Shown: positions 23,155-36,521 of the stretch, one piece after another | Position numbering within the stretch: the first letter of the stretch is position 1 | Layout of the letters: each line of letters starts with the position of its first letter | Source of the DNA: Geosiphon pyriformis | Taxonomy: Eukaryota > Glomeromycota > Glomeromycetes > Archaeosporales > Geosiphonaceae | Assembly: GCA_016748015.1 (NCBI GenBank) | Contig: JAAOMT010000135.1 | Coordinates: forward strand, 1,135,582-1,199,581 | Direction of reading: 5' to 3' | DNA: 64,000 nt | The notes under the pieces: generated by a model | The model's database searches: none | Told to the model about the DNA's origin: nothing | What the model saw: only the letters and a program-made list of their open reading frames with translations | Position numbers and translations under genes: made by a program

Positions 23155-23164
23155 TTTGGTGCTC
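23109..23164 (+). promoter_or_regulatory. 15-bp inverted repeat across the LTR/PBS junction of element D
   Basis: GAGCACCAAATGTTA (23,109-23,123) is perfectly complementary to TAACATTTGGTGCTC (23,150-23,164), with a 26-base loop. The second arm starts in the last five LTR bases and covers the PBS (TTTGGTGCTC). A transcript beginning near 23,109 could fold so that its 5' end pairs with the PBS. Confidence 0.8.
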
Positions 23165-23279
23165 CTTGTAAAGTTATAAAATCCACAGAAACAGAGCATT
23201 CCAGAAATTCACAAAAGTGAAAGACCAAAAGAAAACAAGAGAAAAATTACTTAAAATTTGCGAAATCCTTATTTTAGCA

Positions 23280-23900
23280 TTTTCTTTAAAAAAACTCATT
23301 AAATTAAAACTCTGATTATTCAAAATCTGATCATTAAAATCTCAAACATTCGAAACTTACTTTTGATAAATTTGTTAAAAACTTGTTAAATTAAAACTCC
23401 AATTATTTAAGATCTAATTATTAAAACTCCAAACATTTGAAAATTACTATTGATAAATTTATTAAAAACTTGTTAAAATTAAAACTCCAAAAATTATTCG
23501 AAAACTGATAATTTCAACCCTGCTATCATATAAAGAACTTACTTTTGATAAACTTATTAAATTAAAAACTCTGAAAATTATTTGAAATCCAATAATTCCA
23601 ACCCCACTATCATATAAAGAAACTTACCTTCAATAAAACTTGTTAAAACTCCAATTCTTCAAGACTTGATAGTTCAAAACCTGAACATTTAAAACTCAAT
23701 AAATTCCAACTCTGCTAGTGTAGAAAAAAACTTACTTTTGGTAAAACTTGTTAAAGTTAAAACTCTGATTATTTAAGACTTGATCATTCAAAACCCGAAC
23801 ATTTGAAATCCAATAAGTCCAATCCCACTATTGTATAAAGAAACTTATTTCAGATAAAACCTATTAAATTTTCAGAAATTTAAAACTCCAATTATTTAAG
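23280..23900 (+). repeat. Degenerate about 110-bp tandem repeat in the D interior
   Basis: Five to six imperfect units, each containing AAACATTTGAAA or a variant, CCAATAATTCCAACCCCACT or a variant, AAAGAAACTTACTTTTGAT, and AAACTCCAATTATTTAAGA. In one frame a unit reads SKPEHLKSNKSNPTIV, suggesting a former repeat-containing protein segment of the polyprotein leader. Confidence 0.7.
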
Positions 23901-24129
23901 GATCTGTTGGAAAAATTCCAAAAAAAAACAAAAACTACTCAGATTTATACTTATCGGTATAAAGACTGCTTTCTTTCATGCCAAAAATCAGCATTGAAAA
24001 AGTGTTAATATGAAAAAAACTTAGAAAAGAAAAAGAAATTTGAGAATTAGTAATACCAAAATCAATCAACAAATTATCAAAACTCACTTAACAGTTCTGA
24101 ATTACAATTTACTTTTACACATTATATAT

Positions 24130-24500
24130 TCAAACTCTGAGAAAGATAAGTCAATCAGCAAGAATTGGAATTAAAACTTAATCCTGATTTAAACTCTGCT
24201 GATAATAACAATAATAATTCAAACTTCACTGACAATGACAACAATGATTCAAACTCCACTTTAAATACCAAACAATATATCACACTTCTAGATCTTACAA
24301 TGAAGCAGGAATTAACTTAATTCAACAATAATAATAAGAGCATACAGATGCAAGATTTGAACTTGAATATTCTGAACAGACCACTATAGTTAAAAAAAAC
24401 TCTCCAGTCATGTATAAAAAATTAGATTTAAAAATAGCAATAGAAATTACAGCAACAACATTGATACAAAAAAAAAATTATGATTTTGTAAGAGCTCAAT
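24130..24500 (+). pseudogene. Asn/Ser segment and truncated dUTPase in element D
   Basis: Asn/Ser/Asp-rich repeats (24,165-24,262) lead into LLDLTMKQEL, stop, then FNNNNKS, TDARFELEY and LKIAIEITATTLIQ (24,290-24,460). This is the first half of the dUTPase seen at 330-1. It then joins the pre-PPT sequence (YDFVRAQF, stop) at what appears to be the same point as in the B-C element, which suggests both descend from one deleted master. Confidence 0.65.
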
Positions 24501-24501
24501 T

Positions 24502-24518
24502 CTAAAAGAGAGAGATAA
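24502..24518 (+). promoter_or_regulatory. Polypurine tract of element D
   Basis: TAAAAGAGAGAGATAA directly precedes the 3' LTR at 24,519, the standard position and composition of a plus-strand primer. Confidence 0.7.
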
Positions 24519-25527
24519 TATTACCTGAGTAGAAAAACTGATCCAAAGTTATAAAGAAACATAACCAAAATGTAACATAACACAGAATAGTGTACAATAA
24601 TATTGGATAACACGTTATAATTTAGAATAATACAAGATAATGTGTTATAACATAGAATAACACAGAATAATATGTAATAACATTAGATAATGTGTTATAA
24701 CATGAGATAACTAGTAATAACATAGAAAAATAAAGCAATTACAGAAATAGCAAAGCAATAATTAGCAATAACAGAACAATCAGAAGCAATTCTGTAGAAC
24801 AAAAAAAATGTATAAAATGAGTAGCTATAGAAGTTAGAAAGACATTCAAAGAGATCCAAAGAAACAATTAGACTTTTAAGAGTCAATTAAACTCTCAGAG
24901 TCAATTAAATTTGTAAGTTATAATTATTAAATACTTTTTCTTTCAAGATAGTTGCTATCAACTGAAATGGAATTATATCAATAAAATATCTCTTTAATTC
25001 TTCAAATTCATGTTATTATTTACTATTTAATCTGCTGGCACAATAGCTCTTGATCATGACTATTGACAGGATACTTATTTCATTTTTTATTTTTTTTATT
25101 TTTTTATTTTCTTTTATTTTCTTTTATTTTCTTTTATTTTTTATTTTTCTCTTATAAAGTGGCAACATAGAAAAATTAACTGTCTAGAAATAAACTTTGT
25201 AATAGCCTGGTAAAAGAGGGAGGCTTCCCCTAAGTTTTGAATATTAATATTATCTTGTTAGCTTAGTAGAAGGGCGAAAAAACAATGCCAGATCTTAATA
25301 ACTGCACTTATTAGCTCAAAGAAAATAGCTTACATTTTTAAAGAAGTTGTAATCAGTAAAAACCAAATCTTTGTGCCTTATAACCAAAGAACTTAATGAG
25401 TAAATTCACATCCAAAAAAGACTTCAGAGACTGATAAACATCAATTCTGTAAAAAACATACAACTTTAAAACATTAAATTAGAGCACCAAATATTACCAC
25501 TATACCCTACCAAGTTTACCCGTAACA
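24519..25527 (+). repeat. 3' LTR of element D, 1,009 bp
   Basis: Starts TATTACCTGAGTAG (TG changed to TA) and ends TTTACCCGTAACA. Collinear with the 5' LTR along its whole length; most differences are C/T or G/A. Confidence 0.88.
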
Positions 25528-27880
25528 ATGTTATTAATAAATTTTTTAGAATCAATAATATTTCTATTAACAATGACAAGACAATTGTAATTTTTATCAA
25601 CCAGAAAATAATAGATACTTTTTTGTATATTAATAATCAGACTATTTTTATTATCAAACATAATAAATTTTATAAATACTTAAAAAATTTTTTTTAACTA
25701 AAGAAATATTTAAGTTAAATCTTATTAAGACAAATTTAAATATTAGATTTTTTTCAAATATGATTCTCAGAAAAATACCAACAAATAAACAGTTTTTTTA
25801 TTTAGTTTCAGCAGTTTTGTAATTTATAATTGGCTATTGGATGTAATTTAGTTTTATATTCAAATATATATATTAAAAATAGAATATTATAATAATAAAA
25901 AAGCTCAAAGCTAAGACTAATTTGTTAAAAAACTTTTCTAATAAGACTTTACACTATTTATTTTTATATAGTTTAAAATCTTTTAAGCAAATACAAATAA
26001 AAGACAAAATTATTTTGGTGGTCAGTTTTTTTGATGTAATAAAAGTTTTTGGTTATTTGTTTGAGTACTGTTTTTTGAATTTACAGATTATAAATTGGGT
26101 GTTTATAAATTTATTATAATATTTAGTCAAATTAAAAATTAATTCTGTTAATAATTATTTAATAAGTATTGTAAAAAAAAATTTAAATAATAAAATCTCT
26201 TTAATTTGTTTAATGTTTTTTGTTTATCTAACCATTTTTTATTATCTAAAATTTTGGAAAATTCTTATTATTTTGATGTAATTTGTTCTTTAAAGTACTT
26301 AAATATTGTTTTTAACAACAAATTATTAAACAACATAAATTAGCTATAAACTAAAAGACTTTTTATTATTAGAAAAAACTAAATTTAAAGAGTTAATGCT
26401 ATTGTAATTTATAAAAACTTTAGTTTACATAAGTAATTTTTTTGTTGTTTTTAATAAAATTGCTTTATTTTTTACTTGTTTTAAATTTATGCTTAAAAAA
26501 TTTGCTAATATTTAAATATTATAATAGTAACTAGTGGTACAGTGGTTTATTTTCTTAATATTAAGATAAAAATAGATGTTAAAATTTATGGTTTGTTATC
26601 TTTAATATTGTCTAAATTACAAATTACAAATAATTACTTTAGTATTAAAATACATTTCTTTTTTTTGCTTAGTAATTTTGTATATAAATAGTCATATATA
26701 TATGTTTTAAAATTCAAGCTTTATTTGTTTGATGTTTGAAATAAGTATTGAATAGAAAAACATTATATAACTAATTTAATTAAGTCAAAAAATATTGTTG
26801 TTAAATAAATAAAAATCAAAAGTTATTTAAGAATAATTAACAATAATCAAGTAAATAATCTTATATGTAATATAATATATTCTGGTTTTGTTTTTTCTGT
26901 TAATGTTTATAAAAAATTTATTATAACTAATAATTTAGTTATATTAGACAATACTTGTTATTTTATTTATAATATTTATTAAATTGTTTGTTAAACTTAA
27001 TAAAAAGCAAATTCAAATGTAAAAATTATAAATAGTTTACTTATTTAGAATATAAATTGAATTAATATTGCTTTGGTTTGGTATTTAAACTCTTATATAT
27101 TTTCTGGTTTTATCAACAGAGTTTTAAGTACTTTTTGTATATATTTAATAAAGACAGTTTATAAAAAATTGCCAATAATTATTAAAAAAAATCTTATAAT
27201 AAAAACTATCTAAGTATTTTGTACTTAATATATAATAATATTAAACTATTTAATCATGTTTTTACTTGTTTTAAGAATGTTTTTATATACTTTTAAATTT
27301 TTTCTGGTTATATTAAGTTGTAAAAATTTTTAATTGATTTCTGTTTTCCTTTAATATTCTTGGTATTATATATCTTTTATTTAAGAGTATTAGATATAAA
27401 TATTTGTATAAGAGTTTTATTTTTAAAGACTGGATTGATAAAGTAGTATTGTCTTTTAATAATATAAAAAAAACTGTGTTAATAATAATTAATTTTATCT
27501 ATTGTTTGACTAAGAAATATTATTAAAAGTTGTGACTATTTAAATCCAAGTTTAGGACAAATATAAAGAAAAATAACTTAATTAGTAATATAGAATTAAT
27601 ATCCAATGTTTCTTGCAATTTATTTAATTTTCTATTTGTTAAAGTTATTTGTTTGTTTGATATTATTGAATTTTTTGCTGTTAGTTTTGGTTTGTGTAGA
27701 GTTTGTTTGTTTTTTTAGGTATGAACAATAATTTAAGAGTTTGTATTGATGTATAATGTTGCTTTGATTGGCCTAAATAACTAGTTACATATAGTAAATA
27801 CATAAATCATATTTAGTTAAAATTACTTAATTTGCTTTTATATACTAAATAGTAATTAAACTGTATTTATTAAATAGTAA
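25528..27880 (+). mobile_element. Decayed LINE copy L2, right part
   Basis: Continues the reverse transcriptase cut by element D (RINNISINNDKTIVIFINQK), then the thumb (25,922-26,119: FSNKTLHYLFLYSLKSFKQI), RNase H remnants (about 26,520-26,900), the C-terminal region (27,380-27,720) and the LINE 3' tail (27,756-27,880). Stops are very frequent. It is about as decayed as L1 and L3. Confidence 0.75.
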
Positions 27881-28356
27881 AAAAAAATTTTAAACTTAAA
27901 TAATTTTTTAAAAGAATATATAATATTAAATTTTATAATTGTAAAATAGATTAAATAAATTATTGTTAAAAACAACAAATTAAAAGAATTCGACAACAAA
28001 ACTTTTAAATTTATAAAACCTTTAAATAAATTAGATTATAATAAAATACCAAATTATATAGAATTATTATTTATAATAACAATAGCTTAACATGATTGGT
28101 TATGTATCAAAAATGCATATACCACACTTATAATTTAAGTTTTAAAGATAAGAGCCAAATAAGTATTGGTAAAATCACATTTTGTTAAGTTTATATTTGA
28201 CATTTTTGTTGAATAAATCAATATATAATTTGAATATTACTGGTATATTGGTAAGTTTGTCAATAATTGCTGGCTAAATTTAATATTAAATGAATTCAGG
28301 TAAACTTTAAAATTTTGATTCTATTCATGGCTCTCAAAATTGGGTTCAAATAATCC
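27881..28356. other. Boundary between transposon cluster and gene island
   Basis: AT-rich at first, with composition rising towards gene-like values after about 28,300. No coding potential seen; the right end presumably holds the MEA1-like promoter. Confidence 0.6.
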
Positions 28357-28419
28357 ATGAAGAATCTTCACAAAAGAAACAACAGGACAGTTTTCGTTAG
28401 TTGCTGTCGCGACGAGTGA
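28357..28419 (+). promoter_or_regulatory. Possible upstream ORF of the MEA1-like gene
   Basis: A 20-codon frame (MKNLHKRNNR...CCRDE) ends five bases before the main ATG at 28,424. If the transcript starts upstream, it could lower translation of the main frame. No direct evidence for the transcript start. Confidence 0.3.
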
Positions 28420-28423
28420 GGAG

Positions 28424-29305
28424 ATGCTGGGGACATCAGCTGAAACGCAACAACCCACAGTAAATAAGAGTGGCAAACCTATCGATAACTTATTCACTAG
28501 CTTAGAATACTGAATTTTCTCAACAACAGGCTGAAGCCAACGTCGCCCAAGATTATTTAGACCATACCAAGCAAATCGTCAGCGAAGAAGAGTTATTTTA
28601 TAGTAATGACTTTAGCTATATTGATGGTATAAATAGAAACGAACAAATTGAGGCTTTATTAGACGACCAGGTTGAAGAACAGAAATCGATTTTGAATCGA
28701 GGTAGTGATGTTCATGGTCAGGATTCGGAAGATGTGTATGAGCCGTTTGGGTATGAGTTATTATCGCAAAATGAGGATGAAAATTTGGTTAGTTTAAAAG
28801 TACTTTTTATGCTCTCAGGGTGTGGTTAGGTTAAAATTGTTCAGTTCAAACCGAATCAAAAGTGTTCTTTTCAAAGATCGAAGACCATGAAAGAGAAATG
28901 GGTCAAGAAGAGGAAGAGGAAGATTATAGCAATATAACACCTGTTCCACCAATATTAACAATTCTTGAGAACCCAGAGGCAAAAATACCGAAAGGTAAAA
29001 CTACCAACTCGGAAAATTTTCTTGACGTTGATTGATATTAACTCGAGTTTTCTATTGAAAGATGACTTGGAGGCAATCAACGCCATCATGAAAAATATTA
29101 CCATTCCAGAATATGCCGTTCCAGGTTATTTCATTTTGCCAGATTTCTGTTTCTTGTTTGTAATTTTCGCGAAGTGAATAACAATGTTGACGAGTATTAA
29201 TTGAGTTATATTCTTTCAGAATGGGCACTACAGATTCCTGAGGAATCATGGTTACCTGTTTTTATTGCTGATCAAAAGAATTTAGAGAGTAGAGATGGTG
29301 AATAA
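28424..29305 (+). CDS. MEA1: MEA1-like protein (male-enhanced antigen 1 family)
   Basis: Five exons: 28,424-28,459, 28,506-28,791, 28,845-28,994, 29,062-29,124 and 29,220-29,305; total 621 bases, 206 residues, all introns GT-AG. The N-terminal two thirds is acidic and low complexity, with the short motif EPFGYELLSQNED (compare GYSYQPLNQD in animal MEA1). The C-terminus reads DLEAINAIMKNITIPEYAVP then EWALQIPEESW, aligning with the conserved MEA1 C-terminal block (DPEHVELVKRTM, VPAWAREISDAQW). The molecular role of the family is poorly known; in animals it is expressed in testis. The third acceptor (29,061) was chosen because it alone keeps the frame. The gene is convergent with YbeY. Confidence 0.72.
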
Positions 29306-29817
29306 GCGATTCACATGTTGATTTCAAAAGTTACTACTATTAAATTTAATATTGATAATACGAACTTTATGTCAGTCAATAGATTCATGAATCATAACCT
29401 AGATAGTGTTTTTCTCTTGCCTTCGTGCAAGCCGCACGCAAAAAGTTAATCACAGCTTAGGATAATATTTGTTTCCTCGCGAGACTCGGACCCTTTTCCC
29501 TTGTTCTTTATTCAATAAACTTATATTCTAATACACTGATCTCTTTGTCCAGTCCATTCATTAACATCGGTGAGAACTCGGTAACATCGTAACTGAGGCA
29601 TGCATTTTTACAATTTTTAATTTGACATGACCTGAAAGTAGTTAAGAATTGCCCAAACGAATATTTCTTTGTAAATCTTAAAATAACCCAGGATCTCTAA
29701 GCATTAAGTGATTGTTTGAAATTCTTTTTGATCTTTTTCTTTATGTTGACTGTGATTTTTCTTCCATTCCCAAAACTGATCTAATATCTCATTTTCTCGT
29801 AGGCTCATCTGTGAGGT
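29306..29817. other. Convergent intergenic region
   Basis: Lies between the stops of the MEA1-like gene and YbeY. It holds CAATAAAC near 29,513, a plausible polyadenylation signal for the plus-strand gene, and GC-richer patches (29,420-29,500), but no recognisable gene. Confidence 0.6.
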
Positions 29818-30471
29818 TCATTCAGAAATTAGTTTACTATCCAAGAATGACTGCGCCGTAAAAACTTGTAACTGAATTTCGATTCTTACCTGCTCCCAGT
29901 CATCGTTTGTCTCATGATCATAGCCCAATAAATGACATATTCCATGTGTCAATAACACAGGCATTCTTGAATTAATCGTCTCCTTATATCGTTTACACCA
30001 ACGCTGGACATACGCCATTGAAATTACTAAATCACCCAAATTCTTATCGTCTGCTGTGTCAGGAAGTGGTAATATGCCTGGAGATAATGCCTTTGATTCG
30101 GCATTAAAAAAATGATCCATGTTAATAGTGCCAGGGCAACTTTCAAACAGCCCAGGCTTTAATAGTTTATATGGCAAAAACCAACTGCAAACCGAAGACA
30201 GAAAAATCATGTGGAGCCAACATTATTGAAAAAAGGTAATCAAAAATCAACCAAAAAGTACAGGCTGGAAGGGAAATGAGAGAATGTCTGTCGGTTTGTT
30301 TGTTTTTCTGTATCGTAAATTCAGGTATTTAACGTAGCGATCACCGGCAAGATGCACTCCCACATCCCAGTCTGGTAGCTTTGCAAACAAGAGGATTTGG
30401 CGTAATTCATGTTTCAATCTACCTATAGGTAGACGAACAAAACATTGTGTATTTCTTATTACAATTGTCAT
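29818..30471 (-). CDS. ybeY: YbeY endoribonuclease (rRNA maturation factor)
   Basis: Two exons, 30,471-30,262 and 30,156-29,818, separated by a 105-bp GT-AG intron; 182 residues, normal family length. The zinc-binding motif HxxxHxxGxDH is complete at residues 141-151 (HGICHLLGYDH), preceded by LGDLVISM, the other YbeY hallmark, and by a typical N-terminal Arg-rich part (YVKYLNLRYRKTNKPTDILS). YbeY is a metal-dependent RNase for rRNA 3'-end processing; in eukaryotes it generally acts in mitochondria or plastids and here is presumably mitochondrial, although no clear presequence is visible. It is divergent from INTS9 with 117 bp between start codons, so the two probably share a promoter. Confidence 0.9.
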
Positions 30472-30588
30472 AAGGAAGAAGTCAAAAGTTCTGTGTCATA
30501 TAATAGCGGTTGAGCTGATATGTGATATGAGTCATAAAAAATTGCCAGCAAATCAAATCAGAACAATCAAGCTTCTTTCCAACACCAA
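30472..30588. promoter_or_regulatory. Divergent promoter ybeY / INTS9
   Basis: Only 117 bp separate the two start codons, so regulatory sites must be shared. No TATA box or known motif stands out. Confidence 0.5.
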
Positions 30589-33219
30589 ATGAAGCTCGTA
30601 AGTTTTGCTCTTCTGAAGTTTTCTGCTTACCCTTGTTATAATTATAGTTTTCTTTTTCTTTTTAGCACTGCCTTAGCACTAATCCCCGCACAAACTGTTT
30701 TTTGTTGAAACTACGCCAATTGGAACTGTTGTTTGACTGTGGTTTAGACTTATCAGGTCTTCTCAAATTTGCACCTCTTGATACTCTCGGCGGAGTAGAC
30801 GAGCATGGAGTTACAAATATATATAATTTGGCTTCTGAAAACTCGAATGCTAATGAGACGCTTGCCGAAAGGACCTCTAGACATAAACGTCGCAAGGTCG
30901 AGGGTATTCGTGTGCGACAGCGTGGAGAAATATTTGTTCAGACCCCAGATTTTTCAGCAGTTGAATGGAGCTCAGTTGATTTTATATTGATATCCAATTT
31001 TAAACATATGCTCGCGTTACCCTTTGTTACCCAGTACACCGAGTTTAACGGCAAAATATTCGCGACTGAACCAACAATTGAGCTTGGACGGTTTGTAGGA
31101 CTCGCTAATGATTTTTGGAGTAGGAATTTTCCGCACACTAACAAATTATTCGATTAATTTATTTAATATTAGGCAACTAATGAAAGAACTAGTTCATTAT
31201 TTCGGGGAAAATCTTTTGTGTGACGCACCAAAAACGCGCTTTTTTTCGAAATCAAAGTATGTATGTGTCGTTTTCCTTTTTTTTTCGAAAATTTGGAAAT
31301 AATCTTATTCCTTATAATATTGATTAGAGAAAAGATAAATTTTACAGAAGATAAAGGACCATACAACTCACGTTCACTGTACACTATTACTGATGTTAAC
31401 TTATGCATTGAGAAAATACAACCCATAAGATACGGTGAACATTTGGTAAGATGAACTTTTCATGTTTTTCACAAATTTTCTTATTTGATTCAGTCATCAG
31501 CATATTTGCTAACTACTCGCTAGATGCTATTCAATTCACTTAAAGTAACCGCTTATAGCTCAGGTTTTTGCTTGGGAGGTGCAAATTGGTCAATAGAATA
31601 TGGATATCAAAAGGTTTGTTTATCATAAAACATCCCTGATATATTTTTGTTTGTAATATATATATTAAATATTCACTTCAACTAGATTGCACTCATTTCT
31701 TCATCCTCGGTTGGTAATAATATTCACCCAGCCCCTTTTGACAAAATTGTGCTTGAAAATGCCAATGCAGCTGTGCTAAGTGATATAAACCCAGAAGTTA
31801 ACATATCCTACGATCATATGATTAACGAAATCGAACATCATGCAGGTATGTCCATGAAATAAATAAATATTTGTTGCAGCTACATCAGGGTAAATAATCT
31901 TACCAAAGTTCGTTTTGGAGCGAGCGCTCTAAAGCGAGGCAACAATGTGTTGTTTCCATGTAGTTTAAATGGAATCATTTTCGATATTCTAAAAGATCTT
32001 AGTGATCGCCTCGAGAGAATGGGACTTCAGATTCCATTTTACATCGCTTCACCTGTGGCGGAAGAATCTCTTCAATATTCCAATATTCTTGCCGAATGGT
32101 AAATATATTTGTACGTTGATATCGTGATTTAAGCATAAGCCTTTTAATAGAATAAATCATTGCAGGATGTGTGCTCCAAATCAGGAAAAGGTTTATATAC
32201 CGGAGGATCCAATGGAACACAAACGTTTAATGAGTCAAGGCCGACTCATACACGTTGCCCGCGTTGATAGCTCGATCAACGAAAAATATAAGGAACCATG
32301 TATTGTTTTTTCTGGCCACCCATCGTTGCGAAGTGGCCCTGTAATTGATTTTATACACAAATGGGGAGCTGACGCGAACAACTTGATTATATTTACAGGT
32401 TGAGATAATCTTCTAGTAGTGTATTTAATGACTATTTGCTCATCTTTACTATTCTTCAGATTCTGAATTCGACCGTAAGAGCGCCATGAGGGCATTCGAA
32501 GGAATGCGTATTAAGTTCGAATATTTGCCAATCGACATCCGGCTGTCTACTTATCAAGTTGGTCAGATCATAGGCTTGCATAAACCTCAACATGTTATCA
32601 TCTCAAATGACGTTATTGACAGTGCTGCAGGGACATTTCCTCCAATCCCGCTGTTAACACCTTATCGTTATATGGATATTATCAATATTCCTATTAAAAT
32701 CTCTTTTGAGAAAACTTTGTTAACGGAAACGGTAAATTCATATAAGAAGATTTTGAGATTTTGAGATTATATTCTAACACTTATTTCTCACGTTAGTTGG
32801 CAAAAAATATTCCCTTGATCAAATTCGGTCAATCGCTACTTGGTTCTTTACAAGGGAAGCTACTAATGCACAATAATCAGCTTGCTTTGGAGCCCGAGAA
32901 AGATCTTGTTCCTTCGAGGCTTCTTTGGGGTTCCCTACGCGTAGATAAAATACTTGATCGCTTGTCACAGGTATGCATCCACAATCCTGAAATTTTAATC
33001 TGACCTCGTTTTTGAAATTTGTATATTGACTTGCATTAGATTGGCATCGATGATTTCAATGTTGTGCACGATGAGCTGACTTCAGATATTACAATCACCT
33101 TACATTCCCCGACCGCTATCATTAAACTCAGTGATGGTAAATCAATCATTGAAGCTAACAATAATAGAACCAGAAAGATTTTGGCGGATATTCTAGTTGC
33201 GCAATTCACAAAATCCTAA
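30589..33219 (+). CDS. INTS9: Integrator complex subunit 9 (INTS9) homolog
   Basis: Eleven exons: 30,589-30,597, 30,666-31,090, 31,173-31,256, 31,328-31,445, 31,524-31,613, 31,686-31,845, 31,909-32,098, 32,166-32,398, 32,460-32,731, 32,797-32,970 and 33,040-33,219; 1,935 bases, 644 residues (animal INTS9 about 658). The first exon is only three codons (MKL), as in animal INTS9, which also starts MKL. Diagnostic stretches are LELLFDCGLD, VDFILISNFKHMLALPFVTQ, TEPTIELGR, SGFCLGGANWSIE and CIVFSGHPSLR. The fold is metallo-beta-lactamase plus beta-CASP without the catalytic His/Asp set, the normal pseudo-enzyme state of INTS9, which pairs with INTS11 to process snRNA 3' ends and attenuate transcription. 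Nuclear. Convergent with ERG1. Confidence 0.9.
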
Positions 33220-33626
33220 TGAAATTTCGCGAGTTTTTATGGATACGCAAATTTGTCAATTATGATAAGATGGAATCCTAAGGTGTTAGCAGGAGTCAGG
33301 AAAAAAATTTTAGAATTTGCAGGTGCTATCTTCATAGATTATAAAAATGCTCTTAGCCAAATTCCTGCCACAAGATAATTAACTTAACCAGACGATAAAC
33401 TTGGGAACTATCACATTCATCTTAAAAAGGCAAGTAATAATTGATCTGATCGAGTCTTTGATAAAGATCATTCTTAATAAATATCCGGTTTTGATACCTA
33501 ATGTAATCCTCTTAAAAATTGAAAGCTGACAATTGATAGAATATTTTTAAGTCCATTAAATGATGGCTGAATTTTTTTTCACGTTAATCAAAAGATTCGG
33601 GTTTTCGTACAAGGGTCCTATCCCAA
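33220..33626. other. Convergent intergenic region INTS9 / ERG1
   Basis: 407 bp between the two stop codons with no coding signal. AATAAATATC near 33,477 could serve as a polyadenylation signal. Confidence 0.5.
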
Positions 33627-36238
<2,612 letters not shown>

Positions 36239-36521
36239 CTTCAACTTTCAAAAAATGGGGCATTTCACGAATTGCCTCAGCCGAGATATGAAAATTTTTA
36301 AACGCGATTTATGTTCCACAGTCAGATCTAAATACTAAAATCTGGGGATTCTTTTCCACGTTTTCGCTAAATCAGGAAGGCTGACATCGATCCAAGTCTC
36401 GTAAAAATCCGATCATAAAATCCGTGATATTGATCAAGTAAACAAACAATGAGTCAGAAACGTAAAAAATTCTGTAGTCAAATGAAAATCTCGTTCCACT
36501 CTTCGCTTAATTGCTCTCTTA
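36239..36521. promoter_or_regulatory. Divergent promoter ERG1 / DNAJC11
   Basis: 283 bp between the two ATGs. Contains several short C/G-rich patches (CCACGTTTTCGC near 36,357-36,368) in an AT-rich background. No specific sterol-regulatory site could be assigned by eye. Confidence 0.45.

Larger units (their letters stand above)
22145..25527 (+). mobile_element. LTR retrotransposon D, non-autonomous, with ATGT target duplication
   Basis: Complete element: 5' LTR 22,145-23,154 (1,010 bp), interior 1,364 bp, 3' LTR 24,519-25,527 (1,009 bp). Flanked by ATGT at 22,141-22,144 and 25,528-25,531. The interior holds PBS, leader, tandem repeat, Asn/Ser-rich segment, truncated dUTPase and PPT; gag core, protease, reverse transcriptase and integrase are missing. 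It is the best-preserved LTR element of the window, and its two LTRs differ mainly by transitions. Confidence 0.88.

Noticed and set aside
30662-31144. Minus-strand frames over INTS9 exon 2
   Set aside because: Antisense shadows of a well-supported exon.
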